Shown here: in pieces, positions 7,924 through 16,439 of the stretch
How positions within the stretch are numbered: position 1 is the stretch's first letter
How the letters are laid out: every line of letters begins with the position of its first letter
Assembly: GCA_023410475.1 (NCBI GenBank)
Contig: JAEYPS010000028.1
Location: 193,880 to 257,879, forward strand
From: Bacillota bacterium
GTDB lineage: Bacteria; Bacillota; Clostridia; Christensenellales; SZUA-584
DNA length: 64,000 nt
Direction of reading: 5' to 3'
Position numbers and translations under genes: made by a program
Notes under the pieces: model-generated
Databases searched by the model: none
What the model was told of the DNA's origin: nothing
The model's input: the letters and a program-made list of their open reading frames with translations, nothing else

Positions 7924-9468
7924 CTATACTCCCGCCGCCAGTTTGTCGCCCGTATCAGCCAGCCATTCCGAGATATACCTTGAAAGCTCGTAATGCCGGC
8001 GGTACGCCTTTGTCTTTTCTTTATCGGGCTCTGAGACGCTTTCCAGTTTATGCGCTTTATCTATCGGAGAATAATCGGACCAAAGCCCAAGCCCGTATGC
8101 CGCAAGCGCCGCGGCGCCCAGTGACGCTGCGTTTTGATCGACGCTTGTTTTTATCATCTTCATATCAAATATATCCGCAAACATCTGCCGCCAGAACGGG
8201 CTTTTCGCACCGCCTCCGACCATCAGCAGCTCAGGGATAGAGACCCCGCAGCTTTTCAGCACCGTCATCGCATACCACAGGTTATATGTGATGCCTTCCA
8301 GAGATGAGCGGATAATATCATTTCTTGTGTGGGATAGCTGAAGGCCCACAAAACCGCCCACTATATTTTTACTGCGCTCTATCATCGCCCCGCCCGCAAG
8401 GCTTGGGTTAAACTGAAGATTGTTTGATCCTATGGGCGAGAGCGCCGCGAGTTCGTTCATTTCTATATAAGCGTCTTTTATCTCACCGCTCTTCTCTCTT
8501 TGTACGAGATCGGGGCAAAGCGTGTCGCGCACCCATCGAAAGCTCGAACCGGCGGCAAATATGCTCGTTGCCGAAGCGAACATGCCGTCCATAACATGAG
8601 CGAATACGAACGGTTTCTTTTCCGCGTCTACAAGAGGCGAATCGCTCACTACAGCTATCCAGGACGACGAGCCGAGAGATATATATGCACGTCCGTTTTC
8701 GATGCCCCTCGCGCCGAGAGCCATACACGAATTGTCAACACCGCCAGCAACCACTTTTATGTCAGTGGTTAGCCCGAGCGCGGCAGCCGCCTCGGATGTG
8801 AGGCTGCCGATGACTTCGTGAGAATGAACGAGGTCGGCAAGCAGGTCTCTGCGAATGCCCGATGCGCGGATATAGTCTTCGTCGTAACGGTTGTTAACGA
8901 GGTCGTATACGCCGCTGCCCGACGCATAAGAATGGTCGGTGAGCATCCTGCCCGTAAGCCTTAAGTTGCAGTAGTCTTTCGAGCCTAATATCTTATACGT
9001 TTTTTCGTAGAGTTCCGGCTCGTTGTCGCGATACCACATTATCTTGAAAATAGAGTAACATTCTGCAGGGAAACCGTTGCCCGTTTTTTTGTACCATTCT
9101 GTATAGGGTATCTTTGAAAAGAATTCCTTCGTCTGTTTCTTTGCCCGAGTATCGCTCCATATGGGCGTCATCTTTCTGAGCAGCCGGCCGTCTTTATCTA
9201 CCGGAACCACACCCAATGAATGCCCGGATATAGACAGCGCGACGACATTTGACGGACTAACGCCGCTTTTTTGCAGAAGCTGCTTTGTGGTGCTGCATAT
9301 TCCGTCATACCAAACGTCAGGTGCCTGTTCATGATAGTCGCTGCCGGTGTACGCGACGTCATACTGGCTGAAGATATCGCAGCTCGAATTGCCGTTTATA
9401 TCGAATAACGACGCTTTGATACCGCCGGTACCAAGGTCGTAAGCGATTATCATATCTTTATTGTGCAT
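7924..9468 (-). CDS. FGGY-family carbohydrate kinase, xylulokinase-like
   Basis: A 514-residue kinase with the actin-like two-domain fold. The N-terminal phosphate-binding motif AYDLGTGGIKASLFD and the C-terminal ATP-binding segment LMVGGGAKSPFWRQM are intact. The conserved SGHSLGVVPVDKDG and PIWSDTRA stretches match xylulokinase-type members. It lies between deoC and the VOC gene in an operon with its own sugar importer, so it probably phosphorylates the imported ketose before aldol cleavage. A GGGA site precedes the ATG. The exact sugar (D-xylulose or another ketopentose) is inferred. Confidence 0.83.
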   Translation of the reverse strand: MHNKDMIIAYDLGTGGIKASLFDINGNSSCDIFSQYDVAYTGSDYHEQAPDVWYDGICSTTKQLLQKSGVSPSNVVALSISGHSLGVVPVDKDGRLLRKMTPIWSDTRAKKQTKEFFSKIPYTEWYKKTGNGFPAECYSIFKIMWYRDNEPELYEKTYKILGSKDYCNLRLTGRMLTDHSYASGSGVYDLVNNRYDEDYIRASGIRRDLLADLVHSHEVIGSLTSEAAAALGLTTDIKVVAGGVDNSCMALGARGIENGRAYISLGSSSWIAVVSDSPLVDAEKKPFVFAHVMDGMFASATSIFAAGSSFRWVRDTLCPDLVQREKSGEIKDAYIEMNELAALSPIGSNNLQFNPSLAGGAMIERSKNIVGGFVGLQLSHTRNDIIRSSLEGITYNLWYAMTVLKSCGVSIPELLMVGGGAKSPFWRQMFADIFDMKMIKTSVDQNAASLGAAALAAYGLGLWSDYSPIDKAHKLESVSEPDKEKTKAYRRHYELSRYISEWLADTGDKLAAGV

Positions 9469-9479
9469 ATGCTGTCTCC

Positions 9480-10148
9480 CTAGCTGAAGCTTTCTACTAT
9501 CGCAAGAGCCGACGCGATGTTTATGCCGAATCGCTCGACGCCGAGCGCAAGAAGCGCGTCAAATTCCTCTCGTGTGCGTATTCCGCCCGCCGCTTTAACC
9601 ATAATATTCCCGCTCGTGAGCTCTTTAATCTTCGCGATGCGTGAAATATTGGCGTTGCCGGGAACCCAGCCCGTACCTGTCTTTAAGAAATCCGCGCCGC
9701 TGTCCATGACTATACGGCACGCGTCACTAAGTTCGCTGTCTTCAAGGCAGTTGAGTTCAATTATCACTTTTGTAAGTATGCCCTTGGGAGCAAGCTTGAC
9801 TATACTGCTGAGATCGTCAGCTACATACGAGAATTCGTGGTTTTTGAACCTTCCAATATTCATAACGATATCCATTTCCTGAACACCGTCCTCTATAAGC
9901 TGCTCCGCCTCGAGCATTTTGACCTTTGTAAGATGACCGCCGCCCGGAAAACCTACGGGGGCTCCCACAAATACATCAGGGCTGCCCTTCAGCATATCGC
10001 TGAGCGTTTTTGTCCAGCAGGGAAGCGTATGTACGTTTATAAAGCGATATCTGAGCGCGATATCCACCATGTATTTTATGTCGCTGAGCGAATGATGCGT
10101 TCTTACCGCACTGATATCTATTAGCCTGGCAGCGCCGCTTGCTGTCAT
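9480..10148 (-). CDS. deoC: Deoxyribose-phosphate aldolase (DeoC family)
   Basis: A 222-residue class I aldolase TIM barrel, the first gene of the minus-strand operon. The three catalytic positions are visible: Asp in EMDIVMNIG (near 95), the Schiff-base Lys in DFLKTGTGW (near 155) and the second Lys in MVKAAGGIRT (near 185). DeoC cleaves 2-deoxyribose 5-phosphate to glyceraldehyde 3-phosphate and acetaldehyde. In this operon it may instead act on the phosphate made by the FGGY kinase. GGGGAG stands seven bases before the ATG. A well-formed promoter lies at 10191-10219. Confidence 0.9.
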   Translation of the reverse strand: MTASGAARLIDISAVRTHHSLSDIKYMVDIALRYRFINVHTLPCWTKTLSDMLKGSPDVFVGAPVGFPGGGHLTKVKMLEAEQLIEDGVQEMDIVMNIGRFKNHEFSYVADDLSSIVKLAPKGILTKVIIELNCLEDSELSDACRIVMDSGADFLKTGTGWVPGNANISRIAKIKELTSGNIMVKAAGGIRTREEFDALLALGVERFGINIASALAIVESFS

Positions 10149-10190
10149 TTCATATCTCCCCTTTTCAATAAATGATACGTTCCAATTGTT

Positions 10191-10219
10191 ATTCTATATG
10201 CTGCCTCGTAGAATTGCAA
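10191..10219 (-). promoter_or_regulatory. Promoter of the deoC-kinase-ABC operon
   Basis: On the minus strand TTGCAA (10219-10214), a 17-bp spacer and TAGAAT (10196-10191) match a sigma-A promoter. The start point should fall near 10184, about 35 bases before the deoC ATG. Confidence 0.7.
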
Positions 10220-10237
10220 GTTATTTTTGTGCGCCAT

Positions 10238-10247
10238 AAAACGTTTT
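10238..10247. promoter_or_regulatory. Candidate LacI-type operator
   Basis: AAAACGTTTT is a perfect palindrome with a central CG, the form of many LacI-family operators and related to cre sites. It lies 18 bp upstream of the deoC -35 box and between that operon and the divergent LacI-type regulator gene. A shorter related site, ATAACGATTAT (10601-10611), overlaps the expected start of the regulator transcript. Which protein binds is inferred from position. Confidence 0.5.
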
Positions 10248-10563
10248 TAACATCCTGTTAATAATCATTACACAGTAATAAGCAGCTATCATATTTGCTT
10301 TGGGTTCAGCTATAGCTTATTTCGTAATGCCGTTTACCCGCTGTAATACTTACAGATATTATGCCCCCGCGCGGCGCAAACGATGTATAATTTGCAGCAA
10401 TTATACTAAATACTATCAATTACTATTGTCATATGTTATTGTATGTTAGCATTTTATATTATATAGCGTGTATTTGTCAATAGAGATTACAAAAACGAGT
10501 CAAACTGATAATGCGATTTCAAAGACAAAGAACAGTGCAAGTCAAGCAGGCTGAATTTCTCAC

Positions 10564-10591
10564 TTGATAAAATATGTATGCATGGTATGAT
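10564..10591 (+). promoter_or_regulatory. Promoter of the LacI-SBP fusion gene
   Basis: TTGATA, a 16-bp spacer and TATGAT give a plausible sigma-A promoter with a start near 10598. The operator-like ATAACGATTAT follows immediately, which would allow autoregulation. The rest of 10149-10645 is AT-rich and contains no gene; it also holds a GCAAA/TTTGC inverted repeat (10376-10395). Confidence 0.55.
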
Positions 10592-10645
10592 AAAAACATT
10601 ATAACGATTATTATTTTTACTTTTCAACGAGCGGGGTAGAGGGAA

Positions 10646-12874
10646 ATGGCAACGATGAAAGACGTTGCGAGACTTGCCGGAGTATCGCACGGCACTGTCT
10701 CAAATGTATTGAATGGATCCAGGTCGGTAAGCAGCGACAAAATTAAAAGGGTCGAGCAGGCGGTCGCGGAACTTGGATACAAGCAAAACGTACTCGCAAA
10801 GAACCTTAAGACAAAGCGTACAGGGCGCATTGAGGTTGTGATGCCCGACATATCCAATCTGGCATACGCGAAGCTGTTTGAGCAGATAAGCATTTACGCC
10901 TCTGAGAGAGGATATTCGGCATATCTTCGCATATGCGCCGATGTGCCCGACCGTGAATGCGCCATACTTGAGCGCGCTCTGATGATGGGTACGGACGGAG
11001 TCATACTTTTGACATGTCAGCCGGCAAATACAGATTTCTTCGATCATCTTATAGAAGGCGGCCTGCCTATAGTATTCATACACCGAAAGGTAAACGGATA
11101 CCGGATGAACAATGTATATATGGATGTCCGAGGTGCTGTAATGGCAAATATGCAGGACCAGATAGCCTCGGGCTGTGAAAGGATAGCCATCGTTGCGGGC
11201 CCGCAGGAATATTCGTTTGAAACGGAATGTATCGACGCGTATTTTAACGCCATGCAAAAAGCAAAGAAGACTATCCATACAAAATATGTGGAGACGGTAA
11301 ACAACAATAAAGAAAGCGCCATGCGCGCAGCAATAAGGCTGATGGAGCTAGACCAGCCCCCGCAGGTCATTTACACAACAGACAGGATGCTGAGCGAAGG
11401 CGTCGCGTGCGCACTGGCTATCGGCGCTAAACCGAGAACGCCCATACCCCGGCTGATAACGCTTGACGCCGAAGAATGGACAAAGGCGAAAAGCGAAAAG
11501 GACACCGTTCTGTTCCTGCCTTATACGCAGATGGCAAGGACGGCTTTTAAAGTGCTTGACGAGGTAATAAGGCAGGACGACACGCGCGGAGGCAGAAGCA
11601 TAGCTGTGCCTTGTGTAAAAAGCAGAGGTCTTGCCGCAGCCCGCTGCCACGACGTCGGTATCCGCCGGAAGATAAGGATACTGACACAGGACTCACCCTC
11701 AAGCCATACGATAAAGTCGCTTGCGGCCGACTTTAAACGAACTACCGGAATAGATCTTGAGCTTAACCAGGTTCCATATAATCAAGTGCTGGGCGAGATA
11801 CTGCGCGGAGTGCCGGCGGGCGATTACGACGCGTTCTCGTTTGACCTTGCGTGGATGAAGGAATTGATACTGGGTGGGTATGTTCAGGACCTTACAGAGT
11901 TTTATGTAGACAGAAAGGAACTGTCGCGGATGTTTTCCGATGACGTGCTGCGCGAGCACTGCTTCTTCGGGGATAGGTTTTTCGCTCTTCCGTTCAGCCA
12001 TACCGTTCAGCTTTTGTATTACAGAAAAGACCTGTTCGGGCAATTGAAAAACATGCGGCTTTTCTTTGAGCGTTACAAAAAAGAGCTTAAGGTGCCCACG
12101 ACGTGGGAGGAATATAACCGCGTCGCAAAGTTTTTCACGAGAAAATACAACCCGGAATCCGAGACTCTTTACGGCACGACGCTGGGCGCTATGAACGCTT
12201 CGGGCGCCGTCTGTGAGTTTTTGCCCAGGGCATGGGCCGCAGGAGGAAACGTATTTGAAAACGGCAAAGCCGTTATCGACAGCGACGCGTGCGCGGCGGC
12301 TCTTGCCTGTTATGTCCAAAGCTTTGATTACGCCCATCCCGATTCCCCCGCGCACTGGTGGGATGAACAGGTAGAGATATTCGGCCGGGGCGACGCGGCT
12401 ATGATGGTGATGTTCTCGGACCACGCGACTCCTCTCGAAGACAGGAGCGTTTCGTCTGTGGTCGGAAAGGTAGGGTTTACGCTTGTTCCCGGCAAAGCGA
12501 GCGTGCTCGGCGGTTGGTCTATAGGAGTCAATCCCTACAGCGACAAAAAAGACGACGCGTTCGAATTCGCGAAATGGACGGCTTCAGAATCGCTGATAAT
12601 GCCTAACGCAATGCTGGGAAGAATAGTGCCTTACCGCTCCGTTTTTGAAAGCACCGAGTTGCACAACCTGTATCCGTGGTACCGCATGCTGCCCAGCGCG
12701 TTCACATGCACAAGAAGGCGCGCTATGCCCAAGAATCCTAAGGGTGAGGGCGTTTCGGAGGCTATGCTTGAGCAGATCATCGGCGACGCCGTGCACAAGA
12801 CCATTGAAAAACGGATAACGCCGAAAGAGGCGCTGGCCGAGGCCGCCGGTTATCTTAATGAAGCAATAAAATGA
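10646..12874 (+). CDS. LacI-family regulator fused to an extracellular-type solute-binding domain
   Basis: A 742-residue protein with three parts. Residues 1-50 are a LacI helix-turn-helix (MKDVARLAGVSHGTVSNVLN, hinge region following). About 58-330 form the LacI periplasmic-binding-protein type 1 effector domain. From about 335 to the end it resembles family 1 extracellular solute-binding proteins (start KIRILTQDSPSSHTIKSLAA; later LPFSHTVQLLYYRKDLF and GGWSIGVNPYSDKK). There is no signal peptide or membrane segment, so the binding domain must work in the cytosol, probably as a second ligand sensor. The gene diverges from the deoC-transporter operon, which it probably controls; the type 2 binding fold differs from that operon's own type 1 binding protein. 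ATG 10655 is an alternative start. I know of such fusions only as an uncharacterised architecture. Confidence 0.88.
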   Translation: MATMKDVARLAGVSHGTVSNVLNGSRSVSSDKIKRVEQAVAELGYKQNVLAKNLKTKRTGRIEVVMPDISNLAYAKLFEQISIYASERGYSAYLRICADVPDRECAILERALMMGTDGVILLTCQPANTDFFDHLIEGGLPIVFIHRKVNGYRMNNVYMDVRGAVMANMQDQIASGCERIAIVAGPQEYSFETECIDAYFNAMQKAKKTIHTKYVETVNNNKESAMRAAIRLMELDQPPQVIYTTDRMLSEGVACALAIGAKPRTPIPRLITLDAEEWTKAKSEKDTVLFLPYTQMARTAFKVLDEVIRQDDTRGGRSIAVPCVKSRGLAAARCHDVGIRRKIRILTQDSPSSHTIKSLAADFKRTTGIDLELNQVPYNQVLGEILRGVPAGDYDAFSFDLAWMKELILGGYVQDLTEFYVDRKELSRMFSDDVLREHCFFGDRFFALPFSHTVQLLYYRKDLFGQLKNMRLFFERYKKELKVPTTWEEYNRVAKFFTRKYNPESETLYGTTLGAMNASGAVCEFLPRAWAAGGNVFENGKAVIDSDACAAALACYVQSFDYAHPDSPAHWWDEQVEIFGRGDAAMMVMFSDHATPLEDRSVSSVVGKVGFTLVPGKASVLGGWSIGVNPYSDKKDDAFEFAKWTASESLIMPNAMLGRIVPYRSVFESTELHNLYPWYRMLPSAFTCTRRRAMPKNPKGEGVSEAMLEQIIGDAVHKTIEKRITPKEALAEAAGYLNEAIK

Positions 12875-12886
12875 TGCAATAGAATA

Positions 12887-12915
12887 TTGACACGTTCAAA
12901 TAATTGATTTATCAT
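12887..12915 (+). promoter_or_regulatory. Sigma-A-like promoter 3' of the regulator gene
   Basis: TTGACA, 17 bp and TATCAT form a good match. The expected start (about 12922) falls inside the following hairpin, so a transcript would either end at once or read through into the 13057 operon, which would make the hairpin an attenuator. It may also be a chance match in AT-rich DNA. Confidence 0.4.
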
Positions 12916-12917
12916 AA

Positions 12918-12952
12918 GGCATGAGGACCGGAATGGCCGCATGCCCTTTTTT
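12918..12952 (+). terminator. Terminator after the LacI-SBP fusion gene
   Basis: GGCATG and CATGCC close a stem-loop with a possible inner CCGG/GGCC-type pairing, followed by CTTTTTT. It lies 44 bp past the regulator stop. Confidence 0.65.
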
Positions 12953-13056
12953 GTCTTCACAAACTCTTTAAAAGATGCAGTATTTGTAATGTATTTGGCA
13001 ATAATACGTTATATCAGCAACGCACTATGAAACTATACACGAAAGAAGGAATGTAA

Positions 13057-14298
13057 ATGGATCGTTACAAGGAAGTTTTGCTAAGCCCAATAAACATTGG
13101 CAAACGAGAGTGTAAGAACAGATTCTTTATCCAGGCCATGGAATGCACAGACGCCGACAAGGACGGAAATCCATCGGATCTCACCGTCGAGCGGTATTCT
13201 AATCTCTTCAAGGGTGAAGCCGGCATGGTAACGCTTGAAGCCATTACCATAACGGATGAGTGCCGCAGCAGGCTGAACCAGCTTTCTATTATGCCCAAGA
13301 ACGTAAAACCGCTGGAAAAATTCGTGGGAGACTTGAAGAAGCTCAATCCGGATACGCTGTTCGTATTCCAGCTCACGCACTCGGGCGAGCTGAGCAACCC
13401 GGACTTTTCGCGCAGGGTGACCGTAAAGCCCCTGCCGGGCTTTGGCGGCGAGGTATTAACTGAGGAAGAAGTCGACCGTATCATGGACCAGTTCGTGCTT
13501 GCGGCGCGTATAGCCTATGACGCGGGAGCGGACGGCATAGACCTTAAGCTGTGCCACGGATATTTTGGTTCTCAGATGCTGCGCCCGTATAACGACCGTA
13601 ACTGGAAATACGGCGGCCCGTGGGAAAACAGAAGGCGCTTCGCGTTTGACCTGTATGAGAGGATAAACAAAGAGATTAATGACCCGAACTTTTTGATAGG
13701 CTCGAAGATATCCGCGTGGGAAGGCTTCCCGGGCGGGTTTGGCACGGAAGGCCCCGACTCTCCAATAATCGATCTTACCGAGCCGCTTGATCTCGTACGC
13801 GGCCTTGAGGAGCGCGGCGCGCAGTACTTCGTGCAGTCGGGCGGCAGTCCTTCTATAACTGTAAATATTACGCAGGCCGACAAGCACGCGCCGTATTTCG
13901 CGTATCTGCACCCCACCTGGGCAAAGGAATTTAAAAAGGCAGCGAAAAGCGCTGCTATCATAGGCTCTAACTATTCAGTGTTCAGAAACGGAAAGAACGG
14001 CTGCCTGGCGGCGGAAACAGAGAAGAACTCGATGTTTTTCTACGGCTCTAAGTTTATAGCGGAAGGCAAGGTGGATATGATAGCGCTCGGACGCCAGTCT
14101 TACGCCGACCCGCTGCTGCCCAAAAAGCTGCGCGAAGGACGCGAGAGCGAGATAAAATGGTGCACGATATGCGACAACTGCCTCGAGCTTCTTATACGCC
14201 AGAGGGAGATAGGATGCTGCACGTATAACAAGCATTATACCGACGTATTGGTCAAAACAAGAAAAGAATTCGGGCCGCTGCGCAAAATGCATACATAA
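13057..14298 (+). CDS. NADH:flavin oxidoreductase, Old Yellow Enzyme family
   Basis: A 413-residue FMN TIM-barrel enzyme related to the one at 687. Family features are FQLTHSGELS, the DGIDLKLCHGYFG segment and ALGRQSYADP near the end of the barrel. The C-terminal cysteines have the C-x2-C-x2-C-x11-C spacing (CTICDNC then C), so a 4Fe-4S cluster is likely, again without the extra domains of dienoyl-CoA reductase. The ribosome-binding site is AGAAGGAA. It heads a plus-strand cluster of sugar genes and may reduce an unsaturated aglycone or sugar-derived enone. That role is inference only. Confidence 0.85.
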   Translation: MDRYKEVLLSPINIGKRECKNRFFIQAMECTDADKDGNPSDLTVERYSNLFKGEAGMVTLEAITITDECRSRLNQLSIMPKNVKPLEKFVGDLKKLNPDTLFVFQLTHSGELSNPDFSRRVTVKPLPGFGGEVLTEEEVDRIMDQFVLAARIAYDAGADGIDLKLCHGYFGSQMLRPYNDRNWKYGGPWENRRRFAFDLYERINKEINDPNFLIGSKISAWEGFPGGFGTEGPDSPIIDLTEPLDLVRGLEERGAQYFVQSGGSPSITVNITQADKHAPYFAYLHPTWAKEFKKAAKSAAIIGSNYSVFRNGKNGCLAAETEKNSMFFYGSKFIAEGKVDMIALGRQSYADPLLPKKLREGRESEIKWCTICDNCLELLIRQREIGCCTYNKHYTDVLVKTRKEFGPLRKMHT

Positions 14299-14342
14299 TA
14301 AGAGCCCGCGGTTTTGAAAATAATGAAAAAAGGAGAATCACT

Positions 14343-15326
14343 ATGAAACTGGGATTTTTTGCGGCCAACTACGCGCACCTTTCGTTGGAAGAAGTAGCGA
14401 ATATAATGGTCGAGCACGGCTATGAGATGATGGAGATACCCGCGTACAGCGGCTGTGAGCAATTTGACTGTGACGAGATGTTAAAGCCGGGTAAAGCGGC
14501 CGAGCTGAAAAAAATGCTTGCGGGCTACGGCATAGAGATCTCAGGGCTTTCCAATCACGCGGACTCCCTGCTGATACTCGGGCCTCACACCGAGGATACC
14601 GATAAGCTTTGCCCCGGCACAAAGGAAGAAAAGGTTAAGTACGGTATAGAAAACCTTTTAAAGACGGCTCAGGCGGCAAACGCTCTTGAATGCCCGGTGG
14701 TCAACGGATTCACGGGCGTCACGAACTGGGGCCGTTACTTCCCGTTCCCGTCCGCGGACGGCTGGGAGAAGATGGAGAGGGAGTTTGCCGAAGTATTTCC
14801 TCCTATAATGGACAAGTTTAAGGAATACGGCGTAAAATTCGCGGTAGAGCCTCATCCCAACAACATGATATACGACATACATACCGCTAAGCGCGCTATA
14901 GAGCTTTTGGACGGGCATCCGAACTTCGGATACAACCTTGACCCGGCGAATATAATCTATCTCGGCGTCAGGGTAGAGAACTTCATAGACGAGCTTGGCG
15001 ACAGGATATTCCACGTTCACGCAAAAGACGGCGAGATAGTAGAGCATAACCTGCAGCGCGGCGGGATACTGATGCAGGGCGACTGGCAGAGGATAGACCG
15101 CGCGTTCCGCTTCCGCATACCCGGCTGGGGCAGCGTTCCTTGGAAGAAGGTAATTACCGAGCTTTCCATGGTCGGATACGACTATGTTTTAAGCTATGAG
15201 CACGAAGACGTTACGATGAGCGTAGGCGACGGCGTAGAGAAGGTTGCCGCTTACTTAAAGCCGCTCATCATCAAGGCGCCTTATGAAGGCCGCCGCGACA
15301 AGATTTTCAACAATCCGAGAGATTAA
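14343..15326 (+). CDS. Sugar phosphate isomerase/epimerase (xylose isomerase-like TIM barrel)
   Basis: A 327-residue AP endonuclease-2/xylose-isomerase-type TIM barrel. Metal-ligand strands are recognisable: FAVEPHPNNMIYD with its Glu and His, GYNLDPANIIYLG with its Asp, HVHAKDGEI with its His-x-His and LSYEHED with the final Glu. The large family interconverts ketoses and aldoses, epimerises keto-sugars or dehydrates inosose. AAAGGAG precedes the ATG. The zinc dehydrogenase starts 11 bp downstream, so dehydrogenase and isomerase probably act in sequence on one substrate. Confidence 0.85.
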   Translation: MKLGFFAANYAHLSLEEVANIMVEHGYEMMEIPAYSGCEQFDCDEMLKPGKAAELKKMLAGYGIEISGLSNHADSLLILGPHTEDTDKLCPGTKEEKVKYGIENLLKTAQAANALECPVVNGFTGVTNWGRYFPFPSADGWEKMEREFAEVFPPIMDKFKEYGVKFAVEPHPNNMIYDIHTAKRAIELLDGHPNFGYNLDPANIIYLGVRVENFIDELGDRIFHVHAKDGEIVEHNLQRGGILMQGDWQRIDRAFRFRIPGWGSVPWKKVITELSMVGYDYVLSYEHEDVTMSVGDGVEKVAAYLKPLIIKAPYEGRRDKIFNNPRD

Positions 15327-15337
15327 GAGGTGATATT

Positions 15338-16396
15338 ATGGCAAAAACAATGAAAGCGCAGGTTGTTAAAGCTCCTTACCAGATGGAATACACAGACGTG
15401 CCCATCCCTGAGATAAACGATGACGAAGTCTTGATAAAGATCAAGGTCTGCGGTATCTGCGGATCGGACTGGAGCATCTATACCGGTAAATACGCGGCGG
15501 ACAAGCTGCCGCTTATCACGGGACATGAGTTCTGGGGCGAAGTTGCCGAGGTAGGCAAAAACGCGAAAGGCTTGAAGGTGGGAGACCGGGTAGCGGCGGA
15601 TATCTGCCTTACATGCGGAACATGCTACTTCTGCCGCAGAGGCGACGGGCTGCTCTGCGAAACGTTTACGCAGCTTGGCATACACACAAACGGCGGCTTC
15701 GCGGAATATGTAAAGGCTCCGTGGAAAAACTGCTACCCGCTTCCCGATGATATGGGCGATTATACGGCGGCGTTCGTAGAGCCTCTGACCGCGGTCATAC
15801 ACGCTGCTCAGCGCATGGACGCTAAGATAGGCTCGTCAGTAGCTGTTATAGGCTGCGGCCTTGGCATACTGCACGGCGCGCTGGCAAAAGCGAGGGCATG
15901 TGCTCCCGTTATCGTGATAGGCGACGACGCAGCAAGGCTCGAAACGGCTAAGAAGATGGGCGCGGATATAACCATCAACATAAAAGAAGTAGCCGATCCC
16001 GTCGCGGAAGTCAAAAGACTTACGGGCGGTGTGGGCGTAGATTACGTGATCGAGGCTGTGGGAACTACGCAGACATACGAGCAGGCGTTCAAGATGCTTC
16101 GACGCGGCGGCAAAGTCGAGGCGTTCGGCATAGTAGGACAGGGACAGACCGCGGCGCTTGAGCCTTATGAGTTCGTACTCGGGGAAAAGAAGGTCAGCGG
16201 TTCGTGCGCCGGCATAGGCAACAACTGGGGCGACGCGATAACGCTGCTCAAATACGGCATCATCGACCCGAGCCCCATGTATTCTATGGCGGTGCCTCTT
16301 TCCGAACTCGAAACGGCGCTCAAGGAGATAAGAGAACAGAACAACCTTGTAAAGGTGTTCGTATGCCCCGAGCTTAAAGAGCGCGTATATTTCTAA
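15338..16396 (+). CDS. Zinc-dependent medium-chain alcohol/polyol dehydrogenase
   Basis: A 352-residue medium-chain dehydrogenase of the sorbitol/threonine dehydrogenase type. Catalytic zinc ligands lie in VCGICGSDW and GHEFWGE; the structural zinc lobe has four cysteines (CLTCGTCYFC then C). The NAD-binding Rossmann motif is VIGCGLGILHG near residue 170. It oxidises a secondary alcohol of a sugar, polyol or sugar phosphate. GAGGTGAT is a good ribosome-binding site. A hairpin at 16408 separates it from the next kinase gene, which may lower expression of the genes beyond. Confidence 0.88.
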   Translation: MAKTMKAQVVKAPYQMEYTDVPIPEINDDEVLIKIKVCGICGSDWSIYTGKYAADKLPLITGHEFWGEVAEVGKNAKGLKVGDRVAADICLTCGTCYFCRRGDGLLCETFTQLGIHTNGGFAEYVKAPWKNCYPLPDDMGDYTAAFVEPLTAVIHAAQRMDAKIGSSVAVIGCGLGILHGALAKARACAPVIVIGDDAARLETAKKMGADITINIKEVADPVAEVKRLTGGVGVDYVIEAVGTTQTYEQAFKMLRRGGKVEAFGIVGQGQTAALEPYEFVLGEKKVSGSCAGIGNNWGDAITLLKYGIIDPSPMYSMAVPLSELETALKEIREQNNLVKVFVCPELKERVYF

Positions 16397-16407
16397 ATGA
16401 AAGGCGA

Positions 16408-16433
16408 AAGGGCTGCTCTTTTGGGCAGCCCTT
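16408..16433 (+). other. Hairpin between dehydrogenase and PfkB kinase genes
   Basis: AAGGGCTGC and GCAGCCCTT form a 9-bp perfect stem with an 8-nt loop ending six bases before the next start codon. Only two T's end the stem, so termination would be weak. Its nearness to the start suggests an effect on translation or partial attenuation. Confidence 0.6.
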
Positions 16434-16439
16434 AATTAT

